Source of the DNA: Sclerodactyla briareus
Lineage: Eukaryota > Echinodermata > Holothuroidea > Dendrochirotida > Sclerodactylidae
DNA length: 64,000 nt
Direction of reading: 5' to 3'
Assembly (NCBI GenBank): GCA_026419785.1
Contig: JAODTK010004298.1
Location: 62,001-126,000, forward strand
Below are positions 23,580-37,300 of the stretch, piece after piece. The notes beneath the pieces are model-generated. The model was not told where the DNA came from. It ran no database searches and saw only the letters and a program-made list of their open reading frames with translations. Positions within the stretch are counted from its first letter, which is position 1; each line of letters starts with the position of its first letter. The position numbers and the translations under genes are program-made.

Positions 23580-26500
23580 TTCATGACATCATTGACGGAT
23601 GGTTCTTGATCTTAGTGGCAAGACACTAAGGCTGAATCAACTCAGTGGATTTGCCTCCAGCCCATGCCTAGAGAGCATTGATAGAAAACCTGAGAGCAAG
23701 TGATGCTCGAAGAGTGAAAAAACCCACTATGACATTTTGTCGTAAAAAATGATGAGGGTTGACTGGTCTTGCGCACGCCCAGCGATAACAATGACGTAAT
23801 TATTTAACAACCCCGAATCTCAAATACTCATTATTTCCGGCAACGAAGGGTTCAATGTTACACATCCCTAATAACTACTCTCCGTACACCAATTGAGTGA
23901 TCTTTGGGTTTTGCAATGTGACAACAGTTTTTTCAAACGTGTTGACAGTCCTCTGTGAAAAGTCAGCAAAGCCACCTTTGACGATAAAACACTGTATTGA
24001 CTTTGCGCAGCATGAAGTGGAATCATCCGGGTTGATGGTGCGTCTTCTTTCGGAATGGCTTTGCTTTCTATTCTCTATTCTCCATCTTTCTCAGTTCATA
24101 CACACACTCTCCCATGGTTATTATATTTTTTTTCTCGGGATATCATACTGTCCATCATTATAGAAAGTATAATACAACCACAGTACATATTTCTCCCTCG
24201 TTTGTTCATGTAACCGCATTGTTGGATATCGGATTCGGACTCACTGGAGACCACATAACCCAGATCATGTCGGTTCCAGAAACACGGTCTATGGTACTAT
24301 CGTCAAAAAGACCGTTGGTAGGATCCCATCGCTTCTACGCGTCTGACATCCAATACTTGGGTAGGAGAGCAGAATCCTGAGTTTCCCCTATGCATAACAC
24401 GATATTGATTTTGTCCTGTATATTCATTAACCGCATTGTAAGTACAAGTGCCTCCAGCGAGTCGACGCACAAGGTATCACGGTCTTACAATTGACAACTT
24501 TTGACTCTTCAAAATGAGTTTTGTACTTAATTAATACGTTTTTGATCATAGTATGCCTTCACATTGGTGAAAAACAAGCCCATCTTATTACTGAGATCGT
24601 AGAGTCGCCTGTATTGAGCTATTCGAAATGCATTGTTGATCTGATTGCCCAAATGACATTTTGATTATCGTCCTGAAATTTAAAAAACAAAGCACATTCG
24701 ATGCATATACGCAATCAAATTAAAGCTCGCTGACGTAGTTATAACTGCGGAAATACTTGTGTACAACCCGGACCAAATTACAATATGCCTTCACACAAGC
24801 AGAAATTATCATTAATAAAGCCGCGTCACTCTAGTGGATGAATTGACAAGAACGAGCCTTTTCCTCTGCATATTGTGTTATTTTTTTGCACGTTCGCACA
24901 GGGTGTTGATGTAAAACAATTCTCTATCACTCAAGTCTACAAAAGAGTGTCGTTGTCGCGAATCATAATATATGTCCCGCTGGAATTCATGGGTCCTCCC
25001 AGAAATGTGGTGATGCCTCAATCTCGCCCCTAGTGGTATTTTTCCATTGACTAGCTATTTACCTAACTCTGACTCTGCGCCCAGGGGAGCGCGCGGTGAA
25101 ACGCGCACGCGCGCGCGAGAGAAAACGAGCTGTCCGACTGCACACGATTCAGAAGCCTCGGATCGAATCTGATTAGTCAGTTTAAAATAACCTTTGATAA
25201 CCAATCCCAAATACGTCTCACCCTGTCACCCCCTTTGGTGTTGTCGTAGCTAGTTCGAAATAGAAAGTTTAAATGTCTCATATACTGACGAATTGTGTCA
25301 TCAACAGTCCATACAGAACCTCCCATCATAATCATTGATGATGTTGACACGCAAGTAGTCATTTACTATGAAGGTAACACCACATTCATCTCGTCCACTG
25401 ACGTGTGGCCGAGGAGAATAATAAACTCACCAGGGTAGCGGTCTGATCGATGTTCGTGTGATGTTGCAAGTACTTCTTGTTAACATAGGTATTCTCTGTA
25501 ATGCAGTACGATGAGTTTTGTGGATCCTAGTTGATTTAGTGGGACATGCAACGATCATAGTAATCAGGGGAAGTAAGGAACCGGCAATCATATTTAGGAT
25601 CAAGTTCAGATTACATGAAGTTGAGCGACGCACATGGGACACAAAACACAAACAATGATGTGGCGGAATAGAACAGGGCTGAACGAGTGCAAGACTTCAG
25701 ATGGTTGAAATTAGTGGCAACATGAGTGTCTAGCAACACAGTGAGAATATTATGCCTTGCGATTTTGGTAAATTCAGCAAGGATGGATACAGCTAGATTG
25801 AGCACATGACGAACCTGTCATGGGTACGGTTTATTAGGGTGCGGCAACGCTACTCAGCTTTCTAAAAAATCAGATAACAAGCTGCTGACTCTCCCAGTAC
25901 TGGACTCGTCGAGTGACTAATAATCAATCAAGATCCTCATTAGCCAAGGGATATAGTTATCGACAGCTCGTGTTTAACAGATGCCAAGTGGTCATTTTGG
26001 CAAGGAACAATTCAATATGTGCTGTCAAGCATCCCAAAGACACAAATCCACAGTCATTCTGATATGATACAGATGGTCATCATAAGGTCTTTAAGCTTGT
26101 GCATGTTGACGCTATGCAGTGATAACCCAGTGGTTGGTGTTCAATAGAGACGCAAACAAGAGACTGATAATTATGAGTCGAAGGTCATGAGGGAACAATG
26201 GACAGTTCGACGTTGAAAGTACAGTGTGCAGAACGATCTTTCGAAATTACATACCTATGATGAAAAAGCTGAATGTATGAAATAACAAATGTCTCTGTTG
26301 TGGCATGGAATGCAAGTAGCCTGTTCAATTAATAACCGCTCGGTTGAACTTCTGTCATTCCTTTGGGTTTACGATGTATAATGGTCCCTGCAGTGACGGA
26401 CACTTAAGGGTAGTCGTCAATTTTTCTAAGATCAAATCGCAAAATACAGAGGAAACGCACTCAACTAGTCAAGTAGGGTGTGACAAAGCATATTATAGAG

Positions 26501-29500
26501 CGATCGACTTTTCAAAATGATGAAGTCAAGGTGGATTTCAAGATTCCCAGGCCGTCCCGTCGATGACATCCAATTCTAGAACCTGGCCTAGAAAGAGGAC
26601 AGACTAATGCAGTTACGTAACTAAGATGCATCATATGCAGTTACTATAACAGCGCTATGAAACTTGAAACAACAACATGCTACGGGGAAGGTCACTGTCA
26701 AAAGCGAGTCGGAATCCTCATTCGGCCATTTGTGTAAGTACTCACGAGTAATCGGACCCCGTTTCGCTGAATAATAATTCTACCCTGATTAGTTCCGCGA
26801 AACCATGTTCTATTATCGTGTTGCTGAGGTAACCGTTCGAGCGAAAAGACAGTGTCTCCGCTTTTTACCCAGGTGTCGGGATACCCAGGTATATATGACT
26901 AACCACCTGGTTCCACTTCGTACAGCACAGGCGCGTACGCCTTTATAGTCACCTCTGATCACTAGAACTATCCACGGAAAAATTACTTTGTTTCAACCCT
27001 ATGACGATGGATTTTCATCGAACACGGGCGAGAATCGTTGATCTCCCTCTGGTATTTTCGAAGTGATTCTGTTCTTCCTGTGTTTCTCTCGCATAAGTGT
27101 AACACCTAAACAACTAAGAATGAGTAGGCTATCACAGTGCAAGAAAATCCTCCACACTTTCACAGACACATCACCAAATGTGAAGTCTTTTGACGGCTCT
27201 TTAAAAAAAAAGTTCATGTATTTACTCATCATGATGAACATACTAATATAACTTCGGCAAAAAAAACAACTAAAATAGCCATATGCCTCATTCCGTTTAG
27301 TTGCGACGTCAGGTTTTCCTGTGACCTACAAGGCTACATAAAAAAAAAATCAATTTCGATCGAATAAACACAAGATACTAAAAAATGCGACGTAATGGTT
27401 GTACGATTTCTATAAAATTCATGTTATTGAAAATATGAGAATGTGCGATCGCATAGAACAAATCAGTTGAATGTATTAATTACTTACGCGGCGCTTGCAT
27501 GCCAGCGTTTTGTGCTCTCACGCCTGGTTAAAACGAAACGTCTCAATTGGTCCACCCGGCTCAATTTATAATGAATTGTTTCTTTTTGACTAATTCCCAA
27601 TATTGGTTTAAAATTACGCACGATAATGATGCACCAATTTGGCAGTCAACCAGTTCTTCTCGCGTTCCCTCCTCGCCGAATAAATTGGACTCTCTATCAC
27701 AATGTTCCTCGATATTATGAGAAGACACTATATTGCACCCGAGACCCATAACGGAAGAAAGAAGAAAGAATCCTCACCAAATCAATTCTTGATTGAAATT
27801 GTATCGACTTGATAAGAATAATCGCTTAAAATTCTGACCGGAAAGCTTCCCTCCAATAAAATAATGATGACCGTAATGATAAGTTCCAATCAGGCCACTT
27901 CCATTTCAACGCAATCTGTCACAAAAACACAGCTAACGCTATATGTGGCAGGTTCCGATTCTGTCGTCATGCCAGCATGCGATTCCCATAAAATTAACGA
28001 TTCTAGCGAAATAATAAGAGGGACTCTTTGGTATACAACTACAAGAAGAGACCTATCAATGTTGATGACAATATATAAAAACGATGACCAAGCACCCAAC
28101 AGTGCAAGTGAGATTTCCTCGAAATGTGTTTGTTGCTTTGGAGATGCCAGATAAGTCGTTGTTGCCAAATAAAATTGAGGAAACTCGTTGCCTGCATGCA
28201 TGTTTCAACCACATCTTGCCCCAACCCGTTGGGTAAACTGAAAGACAATTGAGTCTACATTAGTCTACTCAGTCTAACACTATGTTGTGTGTCTCCCAAA
28301 TAAATAATAATTTTATAAAATAATGTATATGCTATGACAACGGATTCCGAGGTCCCATAGCTGCGAGACGTGGACCCTCATTTTGGCGGCACGGGGATTT
28401 ATCTCGATAGACTGGTCTGGCAAAATGGTTGTTGGAAACGTCTGACATAATTACCTCAACGTAATGGCGCATCGTTAGTAGACAACCTACAAGAACATGG
28501 ATGTTCGCAGCTTGTACACAAGTGCCATATGTAAATGACCTATTTATCGATGACACCTCGTTCAACGATTGGAGACTTTAATACGGGGTTTATAGACTGG
28601 TCTCGGCGGCAAAACGAATGAACAACGGGGCGATAATGGTGAGGGGAAAAGCCTTTCCTTGTATAAATAAACCTTCCTTGATTGTTTGTGACAGTGTGCA
28701 TCCTCTTTCTGCTGCTGACTCCACGTTGCTTTCAGGGTCACTCAAAGTCAAAATGGGGCGATGGATATAGTTCCCTAATATCCCGCACTGGCCGCACATC
28801 GTAACTGAGTTATACGATGATCGTGTTATTCCATTGGTTTTTTAAATATTCCCCCTTTGTTACTGAGGGGTACGCTTAAGACTCCTGGGATAAATGTACG
28901 ACGTTGCAGAAGGTGCCATGAGCAATAGCAAAGCCGTTGCAGAAACTGATTCCTTCATTAAACTTTATCATTGATGGAACATCGTAAAGTCCATACGGGT
29001 CCACTAATTTACATGTACCAAACTGTTACCCATTTATACTGAATGTTCATTGAAATAACTCCAGAAATGAGAATGACCTGGAATAGTGACGTCATGGTCA
29101 AATTGCTTTTATGTAACTAACTGCTGTTCTTCTATCACATCATTGAGTGAATTGTGTAACACGGATTGACTAACTACTCGATTAGCGCTGTCATGAACTT
29201 ACGATGGGCCACCAGGATTGACTCCACCTCCAGATGGCGCCAATAGTAGACAGTTCAAAAACCAAAAACATCTCTTCAACTGCTACCTTGACTATGAGTA
29301 TCGGTCTTACGATAGCGTATAATGAATCGGTGATGATTACAGCTGGAGAAGTGCGCCGCCATAAGTTGGCAAAAAGCGAGGTAATATTGTTATGACCCTA
29401 GAAGGAATTGCCACAGAAAGCTTAGAGTGGGGTCAGGAGAAAGCTCAAAGATATACAAAAATAACCGAGAGAACCAACGATTAGGAATAAGAAGTTTGGT

Positions 29501-30370
29501 GGATAAATTCCGTCATATCATTCCCAAGTAGGAGCATAAAAAAAATTGCGGGCATGAATTTACGAATAATATATTGCCAGCGTCATAAATCCATATTCGT
29601 TCCAATACTATCTAACATTCATGCTGCTTGCTCGATTACTCGAGGTCAAGGGAGCAACCACTAAGCGCCGAAACGAGTCCGGACCTCTCCAACTTTTATA
29701 GAAATATTGGCTGCAAACTCTTCACTCTTTATTTCTCCGGACCCCCGACGACTTCTAACAATTGATTGTGCCCTTGCCCGGAGCGATACGGATTATGGAG
29801 ATTCAAATTAATGTGACTGGATGAAATGACGAGGATGTCAACATCAACTCCATTGGTCCAGGCCCGATAAGGTGCGTGTATTCTTCCTGGCTCGCTATAT
29901 ATATGGGATTAACACTCTGTGAGCTCGAGAGATAATTCGTTTACGGAGTACTTGTAACACGTCAGTCAGAAATAGGACCTATAAAATGTCCAGCAAGGGT
30001 GCGGACTTGTCGAATGTACCCTTTCCAACCTACAAACCTTTGCCAGGGTGCGGAATAAAGCAATGCTCGGTGTGGCGTGGGTAATTAATCCGCAGACGGG
30101 GTTATGCCAATTGCCTACCTTTCAGTTGGAGGGGGATGTCCAGGCCCATGTCTGGTTGCTTGCCCGGATTAGGCCGGAAGATCGGAAAGCGGCTGGTGAA
30201 TGCGGCTAGGTGCCTACCTGACATGTGCTCCCATGAATGAGTGAGTGAGTGCTCAATAGGCATCAATATACCTCATTTAGGTAAGCGCACAGTGATTGAA
30301 CGCACAGGCACAGAACCGACTAGACCACCACGCTATAACAATAGATTATTCGATATTCGATTTGATTTCT
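23580..30370. other. Long mostly featureless stretch
   Basis: About 6.8 kb without a supportable gene. Noted within it: a CG-dinucleotide-rich patch (GCGCGCGGTGAAACGCGCACGCGC, 25,090-25,118), and overlapping frames of ~100 codons on both strands at 27,864-28,201 that resemble nothing I know. Minus-strand frames at 25,427-25,805 have hydrophobic runs but no recognisable receptor motif. Confidence 0.35.
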
Positions 30371-30770
30371 ACAGTTTCAGGGAGCCAGTTGAGGCTCATT
30401 AATAACGGAATGAACCCTGGCCGTACTGTTCGTGGGTGGGCACCGGCGATCACATCGCTTCTTTCTCGACTCCTCCTTGCTGATGACATCGAGGTAGGGT
30501 TGTAACTATTCCCTACCTGCTCCAGTCCGCACAGTATCCACGGCCCCATGCCAAAATGGATACCAGTTCTGACCACTTTCTTGGAACCTGGTGGAAGGGA
30601 CGATTCTTGTCGTATGTGACTGCTCACATCCGACAATCCTACAATTCACTGCATTACAGCGGGACCATGAATTCGAGACCTATACCTCGCCCATGGCAAC
30701 TGTAGTACAGCCACCAAGCCTGCTAGAAGAAATGTGAAGCTGAATGCTCGAACTCGGAATGTTAGCTTGT
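30370..30770 (-). repeat. SINE-like repeat family R2, copy 1
   Basis: Read on the minus strand, the start GGCTGTACTACAGTTGCCAT, then CGAGGTATAGGTCTCGAATT and GGTCCCGCTGTAA, followed by GTGAGCAGTCA and a distal AATGAGCCTCAACTGG, parallels the copy at 47.2-47.6 kb in order and orientation. A GGTCTCGAATTC block could be a decayed Pol III B box. The 96-codon minus frame (30,346-30,636) is not conserved in the other copy. Confidence 0.7.
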
Positions 30771-30990
30771 AAAGCGTCACAAATACTTTAGATATAGTAG
30801 CACCCACCCCCTCTATGTTCCAGAGCATTTCAGAACAGATGAAAGCTGAAGAATAATTCGTGGCGGCTCTCAAAGGATCCGGCAGACAGTAGATTTCCTT
30901 GGCTGCCTTTCGGGGATCGTCTGTTCAGTTTCTGTTCTGTTCGTTGGTGGTGGTCTAGTCCGAGCGACTGATCGCTCTGGCAGTGACCGA

Positions 30991-31389
30991 CTACTCTCCG
31001 AAAGAAGAAACTACATGTTCAGTGTAAGCGTTCGTTTGTGGTCTGCTGTAGATGAGCTTCGTTATTCCACGTTCGCACTCTGTTCTTTCTATTCTAGCGC
31101 CTGCCTCCGGTCTTACCGGTATATCAGTGAGATGATTACTAATGTCCATCCTCCCCAGTTCTCGATTCCGATCACTCGAGATTTCATCGAGGGAATTTCG
31201 TATTGCTTGGCAGTGGCACTCGACTTCCGTCCTGATCAAATCGTATTTTTCATTTGACAAGCCTTCTCTCAAATCGACGCATTCGAATTTAGAGAGAGTC
31301 GCATGGGCTGTCCCAGTCGAAGGCCAGGCGGTTTCCTCCCCGAGAAGAATCAGAAGAATCGGCTTGTTCAAAACATCAGCCAAGTTGAA
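30991..31389 (-). CDS. TIR domain 2, C-terminal half and probable terminal exon
   Basis: After an acceptor ending ACATCAG it reads in phase 0 FNLADVLNKPILLILLGEET then AWPSTGTAHATLSKF. It aligns with IYLANMLNKPDIPLLMENIA WP of the 33.1 kb exon, with the same exon start position and phase. The frame then runs on for about 95 residues without similarity to the first TIR and stops at TAG near 30,993. Either this is a genuine divergent C-terminal tail or the true exon end lies earlier. No poly(A) signal was confirmed. Confidence 0.6.
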   Translation of the reverse strand, partial: FNLADVLNKPILLILLGEETAWPSTGTAHATLSKFECVDLREGLSNEKYDLIRTEVECHCQAIRNSLDEISSDRNRELGRMDISNHLTDIPVRPEAGARIERTECERGITKLIYSRPQTNAYTEHVVSSFGE

Positions 31390-34300
31390 CTGATGTCTAC
31401 ACTGCGACGACAAGAAATACTTTGTAGAAATACATGCGACGAAGACCTGAAGAAAATGGAGAACGGAGAATGTTATGAAACCTATCTTACTTGTAATTCA
31501 CTAGTTTAGGCAGAAAGCGATCCCGTCATTGACAGATATATTCCTCTGACAAAGTATCAACATATACCACCGATGTAATACATTCAACGAGCAATGGAGT
31601 GCGATTGTTTCTAATCAGTTAAACTATCGGCTAATATTTTGTTTTATGAACTGATATACGGCTTCACAACAATATACGTGAATGTTATATGTTCCATTAA
31701 CATGTTGTTTAATATTTAATGTTCCAGTGCATCAATTACTAACTGTACAGCATCAATTCAGTTAGATGCTTTGACTTCGAATATGAGTGCTTGTCGGCGG
31801 AGACATGGAAAGTGATGCGCTGTGTACACTCCGCGTCAGGATAGTAAAGAAAAAACTTCACGGTAGGATACAAGTGGGCCTATCACAGGTGGGCCTATGA
31901 CATAGATGTATACATTTATTTCTCCGTAAATGCAAAAACAAAAGTTACTTAAACGTGTTGGACGTATCTGACGAATTTGCACTGAATGTTTACATATATA
32001 CTAGGACCTCAATTCCTTTCCTCATATGAACCACTGCACTAAAAATTAGGAGGAAGATGAAAATCACTGATATAACAACAATGTGTATTGATAGTTGGGA
32101 ACAGCCTACCAACCTTGGATTTGCCGATCGCCTTCTCGGCAAGAATTCGTGTTTGAGGTCGCTGCGAGCCCATACTACACTTGTACCCACTCTCTGTAAG
32201 TCGACTGTAGAGATCTGAAGCATCTGATTGGCATCCCGCTGGTACGAGATGAAAACATCCTCAATGGCCTTCGAAATGAAAAGTAATGTACGTTACAGTG
32301 TATTCGTTCTTCATGAGGATGACAGATGAAAAATGTATGTATTTTCTCTCGTGACAGTTAATTATTGGCCGTGAAAAGCTCCCGTGTATTGTTCGCATCA
32401 ATTTGACTCCTATACATATGACCAAAATTTCACTCACCGGTTCTGAGTCTGCTCCACTTTGTTCATCTGGTGGGTGATCTGAAAAGTAATTGCAATGTAA
32501 ATTATATATATATATATATATATAATATATATATATATATTATATATATAATATATATATATATATAGATATATATATATATTATATATATATATATTAT
32601 ATATATATATATATATCTATATATATTATATATATATATATAATATATATATATATTATATAATATATATATATACAACCCCCCCCCCCCCCCCAAATAT
32701 ATGCAAAATTATGTAAACTCGAAATATTATATGTCACAGCCCCATGCGCGAACTGCACTACAATGACCAGAGGATAGCAACTATACTACAGTTGGTATTA
32801 GTACATATAGAAAACCCATTCCAGTGCCCTAAGCCTGTAAATATTGTAATTACGTAATTATAAAAGTGTCATTGTCATTCGTACTGAGCATTTGTACTAA
32901 ATGTTTCACCTACCCTTGGTGAGGTCAAGGTCTGATGTAGCATAATATATAATTTGCTCGAGCAAGTCTTGAAGTATTTCTTCTGGCCAGAGTTTCTTTT
33001 CTCTTGCGTCGTTGTCGTCCGAGTAAAACCGCGTGGGGAGTAGTTGCGCGAAAATCGTACTCGTAGGCCAAGCTATGTTTTCCATCAGAAGCGGAATATC
33101 GGGTTTGTTCAACATATTTGCTAAGTAAATCTGCATGAAGAAATGTAATTACGATAACAACAATAATTAGGATGACAACAATGAGTTTGGTTGGAATCAT
33201 GAACAACACAGACACCAATGAGGATATGAGTATAGTGGCAGGGGTGCCAGCGCCAGAAAAGTATCTGTAAGTATCTGTAAGTAATACAGGAATCAGTGAC
33301 GGATGATTCGTAAAGATAGAATTGATAAAGTTGGAGGCAGTGTAGCAGTGTTTATTAAGAATACATTAGTTTTATTCGACATTCCAAGTATGAATCTGAT
33401 AAAGTTGAGGCGATTTGGGTGGAGTTAATGTTACCTGATATAAAAAATGTATTACTGTGCATCTTGTACCGCCCCCCTAATTCAACATCAGACTGGATTA
33501 ACCACTTTCACGACATGGTAGCTGCCCCGTTTAACTCTTTTTCAGACATAGTTATTATGGGGGACTTTAATCTGAATTTATTAGATGGTAACAATAAAAA
33601 GTGGTTGCTGGACCTTGAAATGTATAATCTAAAACAGGTTGTGAATGTCCCAACCAGGGTAACCAATCTATCATGTTCCTCATTAGATCATATTTATACA
33701 ACAAGATTAAGTAGAATGGTAGATGTTGAGGTGCCGAAAATTAGCATGAGTGACCACTACCCTATTTACTTTAAGTGGAAATAGTTTTCTACTCATTGTC
33801 CAAGCTCTAAGAAGAATGTCATGAAGTTATGAAATATCGTGACGTAAAGAAATTAAATATAGATGCGTTTAAGTAGGACCTGAGAAATTGTGATTGGAAA
33901 TCTGTTCTGTATGAAAACAGACACGAACAGGGTAACAAACTGGATGAACAAATTTTTTTTTCTTTATTATTTGTCGATATTTTAAATAAACATGCCCCAC
34001 TTAAAGAAGAAAGGGTCCAAAAGAAAAACCAACCAATTTGGTTTAACGAGGAGATTAGACAGGCTATCAAGAAGAGAAATGCATTACAAAGAATTGATCA
34101 GCAGTTATATCGCTTCTGCTGTAACAAGTAAGTGACTTTGATTAGATCCGCCAAAAAAGGTTACTTTAAGGATTCTATCTGCAAGGGCATGGGTGATTCG
34201 AAGGCTATCTGGAAGCTGCTTAAAAACGCCCAATCCAACGACACCAACATGCAATGCCAACACATAAATTAATACAATAATTAGTGATGATAATGATCTT

Positions 34301-37300
34301 TTGTCTAGTCCCGTTAAGATTGCTGAAGCTTTTAATGAATTCTTACGTCTGTATCATCAAATATGCTGTTGATGACAAGTCGAACATCGAAAATAAATCT
34401 CTGCTGGGTAGTGGTCACGAATTGATCCACTAAATTAGTGATTGTGCTAGTTTAACAAATTCCAGCGGTTTCTAACGATTTTGTATTGAAATCCCTTGTT
34501 GAATTAGACACTAGTAAGGCCACTGGCCTGGATGAAATAAGCGCTTATGTTTTAAATATTTCGGCTGCTGAAATAGCTGAGAGCATCACTCATATATTAA
34601 ACAGTAGTATCAGGAGTTCAATCTTTCCCACCCTGTGGAAAAAGGCTAAGATTGTCCCTATTTTTTAAAGTGGGTCCCATCTTATGTTTCGAATTATCGA
34701 CCCATCTCAATCATGCCGGTGTTATCGAAGCTTTTAGAAAAACATGTACATGGTGCTTTAATTAAGTTCTTAAATGGCCATAAGCTTATACAGTTATACG
34801 GGCGGCTCAGTCTGGATTTAGAGATTCACCTATAATAATGGAGTGCTCTCACCCCCTCTGTCTGTGACATGTGGGGTTCCGCACGGGTCGATCCTGGGGT
34901 CCATTAGTTATTTAGGTTATTAATAAATGACATGGAACAAGTCATCAGTCACTGTACAGCAGATATGTATGCTGACGATACAACATTACACATGAAAGGC
35001 AAATCTGTAGACGAATTAAATGTACACCTTTAATGAAGATATGGACAGAGTGGTTGATACTTGGGGTTTATATCGATAGCGAGTTGTCCTGGGTTATCAT
35101 GTCGACTCTGTTGGCAAGATTGTGTCCTCAAGATTAGCCCTCCTCAGACGTATTAAACCATATTTGATATGAAAACATGTATATTGTACTATCATGGATA
35201 TATTCGACCAATATTAGAGTATTGTAATTTAGTATGGGGCGAATGCAACGCCACCAATGCCCTCAGACTTACGCGTTTACACAAAGTCTGCCGCTAGAAT
35301 AATTCTCAATGCCATTTCATCCACTTTCAACGATAGGTCTGAAGGCCCATTTCGCACTCTAAACTGGTCTTCTCTTGAACGAAGTCTGAGCTATAAAAGT
35401 TTGGTGATGGTGTACAAAATATTGAATGGGCTAGCACCCCAGTACCTTAGGGAATGTTTCGGTTCATTGGCGATGTACTTGGTCACTCCCTGCGGTCTAC
35501 CACCCAAAACAACTTGTTTCTGGAGGGTGGGAAACCCAGTACGGCATCAAATCGTTGTTCTCTCTACATAGCATCCAAAAATGGGGAACGTCTACCGATG
35601 GTATGTAAAAGCGCCAACTGCCTTAGCCACGTTTAAACGACTTATTAACGAGTTTTATTAAGAGGTCTTTCTTTTACTGTGAATTATATGTGAGTTATAT
35701 TTTTTTTAGTGTTTTATATATTTTATAATTGTTCTTTCTGAACGTTTCTACGACCATCTATGTTCCTTAATTTTCTTTTACAATTTACTTTGTCTTTTTA
35801 CAAGGGCCTCGGCTGAGATTAGCGTCACCGCTAACCGATTTCTTACCCTTAATGTTTAAATAAAATGAAACATATAGCAGGGGCGGTATATATATAGGTT
35901 GATGGAAAGGGGGAATGTGCCCTCTCTCTCACCCCGATGGAGAAACTTTGAGGAATAATACAACTTGGTTGAAAAAAAAAAAAACCGGTCCGGTGACCGT
36001 CGGAGTTATTTTTAGAAATGAATTACGAAGATTAAAGCAGTATGCTCCATTCTCGGTTTGATATCTAACCAAAGATTTCCGGGAAGGACACCAGTGAGGG
36101 AAAGAGTATAGGATGAACACGGCAAGGTGCAGGTGTGCGGCTGGGTGCAGTGAATGTCGGGCGTCAAATTTCTTGCCCGCGACCCCACCCCCCGCTCTCC
36201 CCTTCGGAAAAGCTGGGACAGCGCCTTTTGGGCAAATTCTGCGTCCCCACCTCGGAGGGAATAGACAGCTTTTGAAATCACCTATCGAAATGTGAGTTGA
36301 CTGGTTGTCAGTGATAGAGCTTTGATGCAATCAAGTACAGATAAAACTATCAATATTACTCCTCATGGCCAAATTCGAGCAACTCTATCTAAATAGGTAT
36401 TGCAATAAATATGGAGTTTACTTTAGAATGTTGTCAGATTTTTAATCTCTATATCAATCTCTATACTACCAGTGTATCGTAGAAACAGGCATCTATCGGT
36501 GAAGTTGTAAACCCAGCTCTATCAAAATACGGAGGAGATAACAGTTTGTGAAACAATGTTATATACGGTACCTCTTTAAGGCAGGATTCTGACTGGGCGT
36601 ACTTCTCAGTGACCATGCACAGAACGACTTTAGTAGCTCTCATGGCAATGCTGCTTCCATCAATGTGTTCATTGCTGTCTGCCATTTGACCGATGTCCAC
36701 CCAGCAACGATACCCAGCCATCTCCAAATAATCCTTGATGACCTTTACTTCAGGTTGATTATCCGAGTGGTAGCTGATGAAGATTGCACAATGTTGATCG
36801 GGTGCCTCATGAGTTGCCTTCGAAGGTAATTCTCCTATTGCAGTCGAATGGAATACGAGGGAGTGTGAAAGTCATCGGCCGTAATGAGGAGAATGTTCCT
36901 TCGAGAAAATTCTAAGTGAGATATCGATCAGTATATATAATATCTACTGACATGACTGGTGCATAACAATATTTCGGGCGTACCCAAATTATATTCATTC
37001 ACCATGAACATGGCATTCACAGGTGTAGTAAAGTGGCTACGAGAAGGGAGTACACAGCCCATACCTTTAATCAATCAGAACAGAGTATTTGCAATAATGG
37101 ATAATGGGGTTGTATAATTTCCAATAACTACTGACTCCGTTGCCTTTCCCGGAATAAACTGCATTGTCACGGTATCTTCCCAAAATCCCCTTCGGACACC
37201 AGGCCCATGTATACAACTGTGTACATAGATGGTACTGCACACTGTGGGAGGCCAGTGAAGCCGTTGCTACACCATGTGTACAACTATACCAATATATTGC

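Noticed and set aside
25427-25805. Two minus-strand frames with hydrophobic segments, considered as a broken seven-helix receptor
   Set aside because: There is no DRY, NPxxY or other receptor signature and no consistent frame join.
27864-28201. Overlapping ~100-codon frames on both strands
   Set aside because: Neither resembles a known protein or has flanking splice sites. Two equally long opposing frames suggest chance.
32502-32696. Tyr/Ile-rich minus-strand frame
   Set aside because: It is a translation of the TA microsatellite.
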